Assembly (NCBI GenBank): GCA_037976565.1
Contig: CP137684.1
Location: 18,972,259-19,036,258, forward strand
Reading direction: 5' to 3'
Source of the DNA: Mesocentrotus franciscanus
Lineage: Eukaryota; Echinodermata; Echinoidea; Camarodonta; Strongylocentrotidae
DNA: 64,000 nucleotides
Below the pieces are notes generated by a model. The model did no database searches and was not told the origin of the DNA. It saw nothing but the letters and a program-made list of their open reading frames with translations. Below are positions 39,421-50,109 of this stretch, in pieces; the stretch's first letter is position 1; the number at the start of each line of letters is the position of its first letter. The translations under genes were made by a program, and so were the position numbers.

Positions 39421-40688
39421 GTACTGTTAATATAACAATAAAAAACAAACTCATAAAACAATGAAAACACAAATAAACAAAAATTTTACAACAAAATATT
39501 CTGAATGTACTGTGAAATCAGTTTGTATAAATAGATTATTACTGATTTACAAAAGTGATTGTATATCTTATCATATATGCTAAATATTTCAGCTACAATA
39601 TAATAATATTTCAAATGAGTACAAGAGAATGCAAAATATTGACAATACCATAATAGGTGTAACACATAAAGTGAGTTACAATTTGATCCTGTATGGGTAA
39701 TGATAATAAAGATACAATAAGATGCATGTTAGCGAAGAGTAATATACATTACGCCTTTCATTGCTATCCTTCTTTCAATAAGTTCTCTTCACGTTGCGAT
39801 TCAGAAGTTTTAAGTCAATATCCAAAATAGTCCATAATAGCGACCTTTTAAATAGTGAAAATGATTTTTGTTTCACTATGCATGGTATAGTGTATGCCCC
39901 AACATTAAAAATCAAATTTGTTGATGGACAGTACAATTAGAAAACTTGTGATTAAAATGGTAGAAGTAGGGCTTTTAACTACCAGTGATGTGAATTTAAA
40001 ACAAGAATGGTTGCAAATCCTTCATTTTGTTTTCTACTGATGATGGTTCAGGCTATTTGGAGGGAATTTTTCATTTCACATCAACTCAAATTTCTCTTGT
40101 ACAATTGGATGGAGACAGCGGAAATGAAACATCAACTCGATTGACTCTTGGCCAAATTCAGGAATGATGTGTAATTCAATCAATGGTCTAATCATGGTTT
40201 AAACCTTCCTCTAGGATTAAAATAAGGATAACTGAGCGTACAAAAGAATATTATTGCCCGCCCAACGGATTACACTCATGGAGGTTTAAAGCATGAGATA
40301 AGATAAACCTCTGAAAATTCAGGCCAATCAATTTTTTCTGTAGTCTATGCCTTAAGAATGCTGGGACATAGACTCATTCAATTTTCTCTTGGTGTAATGA
40401 TCACGATACATGGACTTATTTAAACTTTTTTCTTGCTATTTGATGAACGCTGTGAAGGTACATAGACTAATAACAATTTATCTTGTCATTCGGAGAAGGC
40501 TATGATGATGCATGGACTCATTCACATTTCTCTTGTACTCATTATTTAAAGACAGCTGGTAGAATAGATAGGTTTCTTATTTCTTAATCAGATTTTACTC
40601 AAACTTTCACTGCTACTAAAACCAATGAACTGACGGGATAGGTTTCCCCTATAACATCGTCTGATTTCAATGACGATGATGTATGGAC
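39421..40688. other. Noncoding sequence downstream of TMEM41B
   Basis: Probably includes the TMEM41B 3' UTR on the minus strand. Nothing else is recognised. Confidence 0.5.
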
Positions 40689-40858
40689 TCATTCAAACTT
40701 TGCCTGCAGTCTTTGCTTGAAGACAGCTGGTAGGATAGATAGGACTGCTAAGACAGCCAGGACGATGACAGATGTCCACGAGAGGGCGTCACCAGCATGG
40801 GTCAACTGATACAGGGTCGTGCCTGCCTGGATGGCAACAAACGAGGGGGGTGCTACAC
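40689..40858 (-). CDS. TMEM41B: TMEM41B exon 7: C-terminal membrane segment and stop
   Basis: The acceptor is TCTTTTGTAG. The 170-nt exon encodes GVAPPSFVAIQAGTTLYQLT, HAGDALSWTSVIVLAVLAVL and SILPAVFKQRLQAKFE, then TGA. The GVAPPSFVAI.AGTTLYQLT sequence is near-identical to vertebrate TMEM41B. I see no clear AATAAA soon after the stop, so the 3' end is open. Confidence 0.96.
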
Positions 40859-43800
40859 CTACAAAAGAGAATAATAAACCGAAATAAAACTGAGATGACA
40901 CTGATACTTACTTCACCTATAAAAGAGAATAATAACCGAATAAAATCTGAGATATCACTGAATCTTTGCAGCAAACAAAAGTATCTGTCTGCATATAATG
41001 GTTGTTATGGCTGTTGAATACAATTTGGAAAAAGGTTTCATGTTGCTAAAGTTCCTTACTTAGCAGCAGATATTTCCTACCCAATTTAAAAACTTACATA
41101 TCCCACTTTATAGAATAAGTGTTCCAATCTCCTAACAGTTTCAGTAGAATTATTTATTTCCTTTGCTCATTTCAGAGTTTAATTGCTACTTTAATAATGT
41201 CTCATTTAAATTTAATGGTTTAAACATTTTCTATTCAGTCAAGAGCAATTAAACCAATTGCATTTTTTCCTTGACCACTGTATATGATGTGTAGAAGTGT
41301 CATAGATGAGTGGTTTTAGCACTTGACTGGAATTGTAAAAATAAGTTGTGGGTTCGATCCCCAGCACAGCACTAATGGCATTTGGCAAGGCACTAATCTA
41401 TATTTGCCACTCCATACCCTGGAGAGAAATGGGGACCTGGTAGGATGATAAAAGCCTTTGTGATAGACTTTGCCATATGCTCTCACAGAGACCGTATGGG
41501 AGGAATACTCCCCAGGGAGTGGAAATGGTACACACTGTGTGCGTTAATGAACTTGATAACTGAGGTAATAATATCTGTAAAGTGCTTAGAGGCAGCATTC
41601 CATAATTAGCACTACATAAATCATTTTTTGTTGGGATTATTATTATTATCATTATTATAATCATTATCATGATTATAATTAACATCATTATTATTATCAT
41701 CATTATTATCATTATTGTTATTAAAATTATTATTATTATTAATAATATTGTTATTATTGTTATTATTATCATCATTATCATTATTATAGTAGCAGAAGAG
41801 AATCCTATGTTTATTTCAAGTGTATCTTTTCACATGGAGTCAGGACTTACCAAGGAAAGTACCGATGAAGAAGGGCCAAAGGGAGACTTCTAATATAGGT
41901 GAGGTAATATTGATGAACCAATTCGGTAAGAATGGAGTTATTCTCAGAAATATGATGTAATTAAGAAGATGTTCTCGATGTCTTGCAACCTACGGAAAGA
42001 AGGGAATTGATTATTGGAGCTGAAGAAATCTGATCCACATAACATAACATCGTATGAGCAGCAGCAAACCAATTTGATTGGCCTATTTGGGTCTCTCCTT
42101 GCAGGGACTAGTGGTGTGACCAGCTGTCAACAATTATCTGTTGATACCTGGACTGGCTATTGTTCGCAATTGCACAACTAATACCAAAATATTGATGGAT
42201 TATAAAATTGATGAAGAGGTAATACATGTAATAAAAGCATGTGGAAGGCATTATTATTAAGGGCTACTTATATTTTGTGATATATTATCATTACTAAATT
42301 ATAATGAATTAATAAAATTAAAGTTGTAATATTATCATATAGCAATGACAAAATTACATAAAACAGGACATGGTCAGGGGATTCTGTTTATGCTGATGCA
42401 GTGTGTGGAAGAAGACTTTGAATAGTGAAAGTATGGAAATTGTTATGAATATGCAACTACCTTCTTTGAGTATTCATGTTTTCGAGGGGAGTTCAAGATC
42501 ATTAAGGGAGAGAATAACCTTCACTAATTTTGAAGTCATAAATCGTCTTGTTTGTCGACATTTTCTTAATTCATCATGATTCAATATGTTAGGTATGGAA
42601 ATAGAAATAGATGTCTCTATTGAACAGCTGCAATCTAAGACAATAATTAGAAAAAACAAGAAAGGTAATTGTCATCACAAAAAAGAAAATATTACATGCA
42701 ATTACGTATGCATATATACAAACTACAAAGAATAGGATAACAAAACACTTACCGTTGCTGACCATTTTTCTACCCTCTCAGGAATGTACTTCTGAACTAA
42801 CTGAACTCCAACAAAATATGATATCATGTAGCAGTTACTGGCACCAATAGCAGAACACTGCAAACAAAAAAGAACACATGAACAAGAACATTTTTCAAAT
42901 TTCAGTTTTTTAATAAATGCTTGTTGGAATACAGGTGTATGCCACAGTAAACTAAGCTACGAAAATCTTGTGCTTGGTACAATGAGAATGTTAACCCATT
43001 GCCGACTGGGACAGCGTGGCTCCTGTATTAAGCCTATGGGAATGTGAGTATCCAGTTGTCAACTGGTGTAGCATATGAACAACCTACAATATGGCTTTTG
43101 ATGCAGGCATATAAACAAAATTGTAGTCTTATTAAGTTTCTATACAGGTAGTTCCTAGAGAAGGTTTGACAGTACATTACAAAAACACATGGAATGACTG
43201 CATCATAATTATTTTGAACGGGTGTGTCTAAATGAGTACTAGATTAGAAAAAATAAAAATATAATCGAAAATACTCACCAGACAGACTAAAAAGAGAGCT
43301 AAGACAAACGGAAATAAGAATCCCGATAATATACTCAGGAATATGGAACCTGGTATAGCAAAGGTTTGTAAACTGAGGGGATGAAAATGGTCAAGGAAAT
43401 AATAACAACACAATTTATTTGTATAACTGATCATACAAGTCTAGATAGAATCCCTCTCTTCAATAATGATAGGGCAAATGTATTTATTAGAGAATAATTA
43501 CACCCCCATAACTGCATGTACATACCCAAGATAAATTCTCATTTGGCATATATCCTCCTCCCCAACCCCCCTGCCAACAACTGATATACCCCCCTTCTTT
43601 ATACTACCACCTGGACAAACTTAGGTAGGTTAGCAAAATTGAACCAATTACCAACTTGTATAAAATTAAGTTCAACTTTATCCTGTTTTAAAAAGCTTTG
43701 TCGAAAATTCCTATTTGAAAGTTTGTAACAATACAGTATTTGTGTAGGTATGTGTATATGGGTGTGCGTGTGTGTGTGTGTGTGGTAAATTAATTTTATT

Positions 43801-46800
43801 TAACTTAATTTGTTTTTTGTAGGGGCCCTATTTATAAGCAATTTGCTTCTTTGTGGTCCTGACCATATATTTTGCATTGTATCTTGTATGTTTTATGTAT
43901 TTTACTTTCTATTGTATGTTCTGCTTTTATATGCATATATGGTTAATAAATTCAATTCAATCCAATGTAGTGGCACGGAAAGACGCATCCGGAACACAAG
44001 TTCATAATAGTTAGTGATATTTGTTATTTAAAAGTTTTTTTGTTGACACATCTGAATGAAAGTTTAGCTAACATTAACCCTCATTGAGATGGTATATATA
44101 CTGGTATGCATTTACCAGCTCCATATCATAACCATGCGATTCTACCTGTGTAGAATTATGATTTTCAATGATTTTGCATTTTGCGTTCAGGATGCTTCTT
44201 TCCGTGCCACTACATTTCCCTAAGCTACCTTAGGGGAACTGCAGAATAGCCCACCACACCAGTAGGGTTAGGGCTTACTTCGAATCATCGGCTCATTAGT
44301 GAAACAAAAGCGGAATATCTCGAGACCCTTAGTAGATTTGTCATAGGGTTTTCATAAAGTGTCTGGTAAATTGGACCAGACCATTTCTAGATGAGAGGGG
44401 TTTACTTCACAAACATTACCTCCGACATTTCGTGAATAAAGGGGCATGTTTTTACAAAAGGTCGGATAAGGCAACCACCCGACAGGACGGGGATGACACA
44501 ATGATTCAAAGTAAGCCAGGGTTAGTATCACTGGGGGGTGTTTCACAAAGACTAAGATCAACTTTAAGTTGGACTTAAATATGGCAGGCCGTTCATGCCA
44601 CTGTTTGCTCTCACCATTTACTGGCATTGGTCTCTCAAGGGACGTACAAATCATGGTCACTAATCTACGGAACTTACATTTTTTGATAATTCATTATTGA
44701 ACGAAAAAATATTATCTAAAGATCATAATGGTGAGAGCAATCAATGGCATGAATGGCCTGCCATAATTAAGTCCAACTTAAAGTCGATCTTAGTCTTTGT
44801 GAAACACCCCCCTGGAGCATATCTCAGAGCAGCAAAGGATACAATATGTATGTAATGAAGAATGCTGCCGTGACAGCAACAGAGTTCTGTTCGTTGTAAC
44901 GAGATAAGATCTTTCCCAGAACTTTGGCGTCGTCCATATTCTTTGGCAGTTTTATATGCTCTATGTCATCTCTGAAATAAGGTAGAAAAGAAAGAATACT
45001 CTATTTATAATGAAAAATTTTAAATAAATATTTGATAAAAAATTATCTTTCTTATAGCAAAATAAACATAAATTAATCCTCTTTAAGATGATATTCAATT
45101 GAAATCATACCATTCATGCATGAGTGAGCATAGCCATTTAACAATATATGAGTCTTTGAAAGAAAACTGCAAAAATGAGGCATCTTGCTGTTCAAATGTT
45201 GATGAGGATTTCCATCATGTAAAGACAAATTAAGACAAGGAAAAAAAATCACAAGAAACACGAAAGGAGAGACATCTTGACCATATAAAAGCCATGCAGT
45301 TCTGAGAGTACAGTTGACATCCAGAGCTTAATCCTCCTCCTTGTTCCTCATTCTTTGTTTTCTTTGTAGAACATGAATATCTTACAGATGCACATATTCA
45401 TTAAAATTCAAAAGGCTACTTGTTCTATTTTTGCAATTTTCTTAATCAGAATTTCCAATGGTTAAATGAATGTGCCCATCCGACCGTGAAAGTTCAGAAC
45501 TTGATCTTAATTGATGTTGGTTGAGTCTTAAGTTTCCTTTAATTTCATTATGTTTCATCATATTTTATTGACGATTTATAAGAAAATTTCAAACAATAAA
45601 GAGTGTCCACTTTCGTTTTTTGCAGAGTGTATCAAAAACACAGCCATCTTTAAAAATTCATAACTTTCTTATTGTTAATCGGATTTTGCTTTTACTTTCA
45701 CTGACCTGTTCCTCTCATTTTTTTCTGGCTTCTATTAAAACCAACTTTATATCAGGGTGGACTTCCCCTTTAATGAAATATCAGAATGTGTAAAGGAACA
45801 GAAAAGGAAATCACTGAATTATTTGAAATCATCAACCATATTTCTGATGTAGCCATAAGTCCTTTGTAACTTGCTCCAAGTATTCTTCTAAATTTCAACC
45901 GTTTCAACAAATTAACTTGATGAAATTTTTGCTTTATGCTCTTTGTGAGAAAGAAAGTTGTTGCAAGTAATGAATAAGATTTCAATAGGTTAAATCAGCA
46001 TTTCCAAAACACATGAAGCTTTTTTAATGTGAAACTGATGCCTTTTAATGTACATGAATTTGACAACCGCACTTTTGATGTGTGTAAGTATCATTGTGTT
46101 ATTCCTTTGTCCCTTTTTGTGTGTGTGTTAGTTTTTGCATTATGTGTAGGATCATCTACCTATAAGTTTCTGTAACTTTTTGATGATCCAAACACTTCGT
46201 AATTTTCTTGAGTGTTTTTTTTTTCCTTCATTTTATTGGCTGAAATCCATGTTTGTAAGAAATATTTTATTGTATTCTTTGACTTTGCATGCTTTTATGA
46301 AAGTGTTGAAAAAATTCAATTCAATTCAATTCAATTCAATTCAATTCAATTCATTTCAATTCAATTCAATTCAAATGTCTTGACTCACTCATTAATTTCT
46401 GGAAAGCTCCAGTAGACTAGGCCCATGATACAGACAGATGAAAGGAATATAAGAAGAACAATGAGAGCAGGACGAGAGGTTTGGACTTCGGTAGATTCTA
46501 CAGCCTTCACACTGGGTGCTTCCGTGCTTTCATCTATCCTTTGGACATCTAGAAATGATAGGAGAGTCAATGATAAATAATTTAAACCATTGCCTACTGC
46601 ACCGGTTGGCCCCTGTATTCACCCTATGGCAATGAATGAATTCAATAGTCAAAGGATTTACTTCTGAACATATCAATACATGAAATAGGCCCGGTATTGG
46701 TAGAGAGCATCCTTTTGGCTGAGAAGCAATCGCATGACACACACCATTTTTGTAGACCTATGTTTCCCTGATTTTGAGTTTTTTGCAGTAGTTTTGATTT

Positions 46801-47821
46801 TATTTACGTCCCACGCTACTGTTTTATCTCAAATAAATTTAAAACAGCATAAGCTATTACATTGATACCTCGAAGAAATAAAGAACATGATGTGCTTAAT
46901 TAGTGTGCCAAGTTTTATGACAATCTGATTATCCCTTTACAGAAATTTCTATAGAGTTTTAATCCTCCTTTTGTCACCCTGCCCCAGACCTTAGGAGTCA
47001 GAGTGCTTATAAAATAGACTACAGACTTTGAACGTATTTTCTCTAAAGTAACAATCTGAGTCAGGGACATACAATTGTGAAGGGTAATATATATCATTTT
47101 GAAGCTGAGAATCTCTTCTTTAAGAATCAACCCTAAACTGAAAAGTCTTTTCTGGCAACTTTATATTGGTTTTGTGGTGCAGTGCCACAAATGTTGAATG
47201 CAATATTATTATCTAACATATACATGTATTCACTTCCAGAAGTTCCCTTGTGCACTTATATTTTAATGTCGTCCTCTGGCCTCAGTGAAATATATCAAGC
47301 CAACAATATAACAAACATAACAAGCAAACTACATATGTATTAACCATCTTTCACTTGTGAAATATATGACTGTTAAAATCATTCCAAGAAGCTTTGGGAA
47401 GCAAAGTATATGGAAGTAGTAGTGGTGTAGAATTCTTCTGAAATTAGTCCTGTAGGTGTCATGATAATCTATGAATTTAGAGTTATTTATCACAGGGTTT
47501 GCATAGAATTCTTATTGCTATTATCATTGATGGAAACTTTTTTGGTGAATTTTTTTCAGTCTTACATTTAAACATTACAAAAATCAACTTCTTTCATGGA
47601 CTTGTCAGAATGTCAAATGGGACCACTACCTAAAACAGATTGTCGATAAGGGAAGGATCGTTAAACTCTTCAAAGCAAAATGATATAAACTGTGATGATT
47701 CTATTGCTTGAAAAAATTTCTTACCATTTTGTTCTTTTGTTGGTGGCCTTTGGTCCACTCTTTGGTCCACCTTAGGACCTTCTCTGGACTTCCTTCGGAG
47801 GTTATATCTGGTCTGTTCCAT
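40689..47821 (-). CDS. TMEM41B: TMEM41B-like ER phospholipid scramblase (seven coding exons, complete)
   Basis: On the minus strand seven exons join in frame: 47821-47725, 46548-46389, 44971-44843, 43372-43279, 42857-42753, 41989-41851 and 40858-40689, totalling 894 nt (297 residues plus stop). Landmarks are a basic N-terminus (MEQTRYNLRRKSREGPK), a first membrane segment (ALIVLLIFLSSVCIMGLVYW), the LPKNMDDAKVLGKILSRY segment, FAIPGSIFLSILSGFLFPF, then HREHLLNYIIFLRITPFLPN, FIGTFLGVAPPSF and the C-terminus LSILPAVFKQRLQAKFE. These are signatures of the VTT/DedA domain of TMEM41B. The human protein is close to 291 residues. The family scrambles phospholipids in the ER membrane, acts with VMP1 in autophagosome formation and lipid mobilisation, and normally has about six membrane segments. 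TMEM41A is the alternative, but the LPKNMDDAK and HREHLLNYIIFLRITPFLPN matches favour TMEM41B. Confidence 0.95.
41296..41660 (+). mobile_element. tRNA-derived SINE in TMEM41B intron 6
   Basis: Box A TAGATGAGTGG (41303-41313) and box B GGTTCGATCC (41351-41360), then GGCATTTGGCAAGGCACTAA and AGTGCTTAGAGGC, ending in an ATT-repeat tail that continues to about 41790, only about 60 bp from exon 6 (in reverse orientation to the gene). Confidence 0.85.
41638..41790. repeat. (ATT)n-type microsatellite, SINE tail
   Basis: About 150 bp of ATT/ATC triplets continuing the SINE above. Confidence 0.93.
41851..41989 (-). CDS. TMEM41B: TMEM41B exon 6: FLRITPFLPNW core
   Basis: The acceptor is TTCCGTAG and the donor GTAAGT. 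The 139-nt exon encodes VARHREHLLNYIIFLRITPF, LPNWFINITSPILEVSLWPF and FIGTFL plus the first base of Gly. The Arg in FLRITPF is the conserved basic residue of the VTT domain. This is the best-conserved exon of the gene. Confidence 0.96.
42753..42857 (-). CDS. TMEM41B: TMEM41B exon 5
   Basis: The acceptor is TTTGCAG and the donor GTAAGT. The 105-nt exon is exactly 35 codons at phase 0 and encodes CSAIGASNCYMISYFVGVQL and VQKYIPERVEKWSAT. The CS..GAS.CY sequence is characteristic of TMEM41B. Confidence 0.94.
43279..43372 (-). CDS. TMEM41B: TMEM41B exon 4: FAIPGS motif of the VTT domain
   Basis: The acceptor is CCCCTCAG and the donor GTGAGT. The 94-nt exon encodes LQTFAIPGSIFLSILSGFLF and PFVLALFLVCL. 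The FAIPGS...LSG pattern is the start of the VTT/DedA core, a re-entrant-type hydrophobic segment in this family. Confidence 0.95.
43965..44215. mobile_element. MITE with 35-bp inverted ends
   Basis: The left end ATGTAGTGGCACGGAAAGA pairs with the right end TCTTTCCGTGCCACTACAT. The arms continue to GCATCC(G)GAACACAA / TTGCGTTCAGGATGC. It lies in TMEM41B intron 3 and is noncoding. Confidence 0.85.
44533..44812. mobile_element. Foldback MITE with GGGGGGTGTTTCAC ends
   Basis: The left end GGGGGGTGTTTCACAAAGAC and its inverse GTCTTTGTGAAACACCCCCC bracket arms of about 100 bp (AACTTTAAGTTGGACTTAA, GGCAGGCCGTTCATGCC). It inserted about 30 bp from TMEM41B exon 3. A decayed relative of the end sequence is at 52195-52245. 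Confidence 0.88.
44843..44971 (-). CDS. TMEM41B: TMEM41B exon 3: LPKNMDDAK segment
   Basis: The acceptor is TTATTTCAG. The 129-nt exon encodes DDIEHIKLPKNMDDAKVLGK, ILSRYNEQNSVAVTAAFFIT and YI. The donor GTATCC is weak, but joining there gives TYIFLQTFAIPG, exactly the family sequence, so I trust it. Confidence 0.92.
45600..45776 (-). mobile_element. Dispersed repeat (GGGGAAGTCCACCCT family), inverted copy
   Basis: The minus strand reads AAAGGGGAAGTCCACCCTGA, then AAGTTGGTTTTAATAGAAGC and ATGAGAGGAACAGGTCAGTG, matching 29127-29240. Confidence 0.7.
46314..46373. repeat. (AATTC)n microsatellite
   Basis: About eleven AATTC pentamers, one interrupted, just 3' of TMEM41B exon 2 within intron 2. 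Confidence 0.97.
46389..46548 (-). CDS. TMEM41B: TMEM41B exon 2: first membrane segment
   Basis: The acceptor is TTTCTAG and the donor GTGAGT. The 160-nt exon encodes VQRIDESTEAPSVKAVESTE, VQTSRP and the hydrophobic run ALIVLLIFLSSVCIMGLVYW, then SFPEIN. The two leading bases complete an Asp codon from exon 1 and the two trailing bases start a Glu codon completed by exon 3. Confidence 0.93.
47725..47821 (-). CDS. TMEM41B: TMEM41B exon 1 (coding): start and basic N-terminus
   Basis: The first ATG in the open frame is at 47821; the same frame runs upstream without another ATG, so this start is preferred. It encodes 32 residues (MEQTRYNLRRKSREGPKVDQ, then RVDQRPPTKEQN) plus one base, ending at a GTAAGA donor. 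An acceptor-like CTACAG ends at 47867, which would leave a 45-nt 5' UTR in this exon and implies a further noncoding exon upstream. The N-terminal tail is poorly conserved in the family, so this exon rests on splicing phase and position. Confidence 0.85.
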
Positions 47822-47890
47822 TTTAAATTCTCCTGACAAGTCAATTGCACATTCCCAACTCCTAGACTGTAGACAGAAACGTATAGAAAT
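47807..47890 (-). repeat. Duplicated TMEM41B start segment, copy 1 (used)
   Basis: About 84 bp containing the ATG, the 5' UTR and its acceptor-like CTACAG. It is repeated 112 bp upstream in the gene direction at 47919-48004. Confidence 0.9.
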
Positions 47891-47918
47891 AAGAATTATA
47901 TTTTGTCATTGGTTTTTT

Positions 47919-48004
47919 TCTGGTCTGTTCCATCTTAGATTCTCCTGACAAGTCAATTGCACATTCCCAACTCCTAGACTGTGGACAGAAACACATAGAA
48001 ATCA
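47919..48004 (-). repeat. Duplicated TMEM41B start segment, copy 2
   Basis: Retains an acceptor-like GTCCACAG, the ATG (47933-47931) and the codons for MEQTR, then diverges to a short frame ending in TAG. A decoy or alternative 5' exon. Confidence 0.85.
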
Positions 48005-48159
48005 GAGACTTTTTTGTTGTTTTGTTTCAAGGGAACCCCTGTTTCCAAGCTAAGTCTCCTTTGAAGTATTCCATTGAGAGGCTCAAATTTATGTTGAATG
48101 TTCGCTGCTGCACTAGTGTAAAAGGACATTCAGTATTGTAACAGGACATTATGCATCCA

Positions 48160-48500
48160 TACGTATTGAACTTTGGATCCCATGAACTGCTAGAGCTATA
48201 CATCGTTGGGTACGCCACTAGCCAACGACCCACGATGTGACGTTGCAATATAATATTCAGAACATCGTTGGCTTACCAACGAACTACGATGTGATCATGC
48301 GATCCCATGAACTACTGGGTTAGGGTTAGATTTGTCTGTACTAGAGACACCATCACATTGTTGGTATCGCTGGCACTATAGGCCTGTACTAGAGACACCT
48401 TAACATCGTTGGCATCGCTGGCTCCATGGGCCTGTACTACAGACACTAACACATTGTTGGCATCACTGGCACTGTTGGCCTGTACTTGTAGTTCATTCAT
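48160..48500. repeat. Short repeats with CATCGTTGG words, including a 48-bp unit
   Basis: About three copies of a 48-50 bp unit (CTGTACTAGAGACACC...CATCGTTGGCATCGCTGGC) at 48335-48490, preceded by dispersed ACATCGTTGG and CCCATGAACT words. Confidence 0.85.
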
Positions 48501-49029
48501 TGAGTTATTATAGCTCTTTCACTGATCTGAGAGTACATCGTTGGACGTTAGCTCTCCAGCGTTTAGGTAGTGAGCAGTGGCGGGGTACTCTGCAGTTGTT
48601 CCTAAGTGCACAAAGCCATAATCAAGGCATAATGACAATTTTATAAATTTCATAGAAAGAATATCTATACTTTCTTATGTCTGATTTATAAATCAGAAAA
48701 TTAGATATAAAGAAAGAAAAACTGGAGAAAGTCGGTGAACATCGCTAGTTTACCCCCTTGTGCGAGCTGTAATGTAAGGGGTACAGTATGTGCATATGGA
48801 AGGTTGACAAATATCAGTTTTATTAAAGAATTGGCATTCTCGTGATATAAGCCACAGGTGGACTATTTCCCCAGGACACTATAAATGTGTCCTACTACGC
48901 TCTGTTAATATTGGAGGAAAGTTGGAACATGAGCAAAATTTTCTCAAATTGGCCGGTAGTGCTGGGCTTTATTCCTTCAGTCGCGCATCTCTGAAAACGT
49001 GCACGTGCACCATGACTTGATATATTGTT

Positions 49030-49100
49030 CGTGAAATAAGCCACCTCAATGGTCAAGTCTATAGAGCGATAGACTTCTACACAGAGGTGGTTTATTTCAC
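49030..49100. repeat. Inverted repeat with TCGTGAAATAAGCCACCTC arms
   Basis: The 19-bp left arm and its inverse GAGGTGGTTTATTTCACGA enclose about 33 nt. The same word recurs near 48842 and 49257. Confidence 0.9.
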
Positions 49101-49726
49101 GACCAAATATAGAGTATAATAAGATTTATATGGTATTTATAAGCTACTTCAAGAATAGGTAACTGTCTGAAAGTGGCAGTGTGGTCTTGAAGAGGAGGGA
49201 AATGAGGGGTAGATGGAATAAACAGGTTAAGTACCTTCAGTTTATCAAACTAAAGGGTGGCTTATTTCACGATTAGGGCGTTATCACTCGATTTGGTCAT
49301 GGTGCTTCACTTAGAATAATCTGCGCATGACAGGATAAAGTGCTTTGAAACTTTCGCCGTCTGCTTTACTCCTTCATATCATAAAATAATATGCAATTAT
49401 GCACCGACTTCCTTGACGAAATAAGTGTAATCCACTTACTGACCGACCAATTATAGAGAGTTTTCTATGGATATAGATATTTAACAGTAACAGTAATAAT
49501 AATATGAGATATGTATTTGTCTCCAGGGAGCGCTGTGTAGCCTTAAGGGCTTGGTGATAATGTGAAATATTGATATTGATATCACCAAGCCTTAAACGGC
49601 TCCCATAGACGTGCACGGAGAGGCATGTCAACAAGCCCTAAAATGCGTCCGAAATCACCGCTTCCCACACCCGACCAATATTGGACAGTGGCCTCGATGA
49701 ATTTTATGCCACTTCTACATCTAATT

Positions 49727-49866
49727 GCCTACGAAAATTAAAAATCATATTTAAATTTAAGGAAATATTAGCAAATATCTTACCAGAGCGATACATTGCC
49801 TACGAAAATTAAAAATCATATTTAAATTTAAGGAAATATTAGCAAATATCTTACCAGAGCGATACA
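49727..49866. repeat. 70-bp tandem duplication
   Basis: TGCCTACGAAAATTAAAAAT through CTTACCAGAGCGATACA occurs twice in a row with essentially no differences. On the minus strand each copy contains CGCTCTGGTAAG, a good splice-donor match. Confidence 0.93.
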
Positions 49867-49892
49867 GCTTGGGTGCTTCTCCACATGTACCG

Positions 49893-50109
49893 TGAGAGTT
49901 TCCTCTTTACATATGAATAACGTTGACCTCTGACTCGTGTTGATGGGACTTCCGTAAAAGTGCCGCTCCCGTAAAATGTGCTGCAGATCTATAGACTAGT
50001 GTTATAGATCTAGGCCTACAGCACATTTTACAGGAGCAGCACACTTACGGAAATGCCGTCAGCACGAGTCAGAGGTCAACATTATTCATATGTAAAGAGG
50101 AAACTCTCA
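49893..50109. mobile_element. Foldback MITE, arms about 95 bp
   Basis: TGAGAGTTTCCTCTTTACAT pairs with ATGTAAAGAGGAAACTCTCA. The arms continue through GTTGACCTCTGACTCGTG and AAATGTGCTG to an AGATCTATA-centred loop. Noncoding. Confidence 0.88.

Noticed and set aside
41398..41781. Minus-strand frame of 127 codons with poly-Ile/Met
   Set aside because: It reads the SINE body and its ATT tail.
48312..48500. Frame with NSASDANNV-type repeats
   Set aside because: It is the 48-bp tandem repeat read in frame; no start context or homologue evident.
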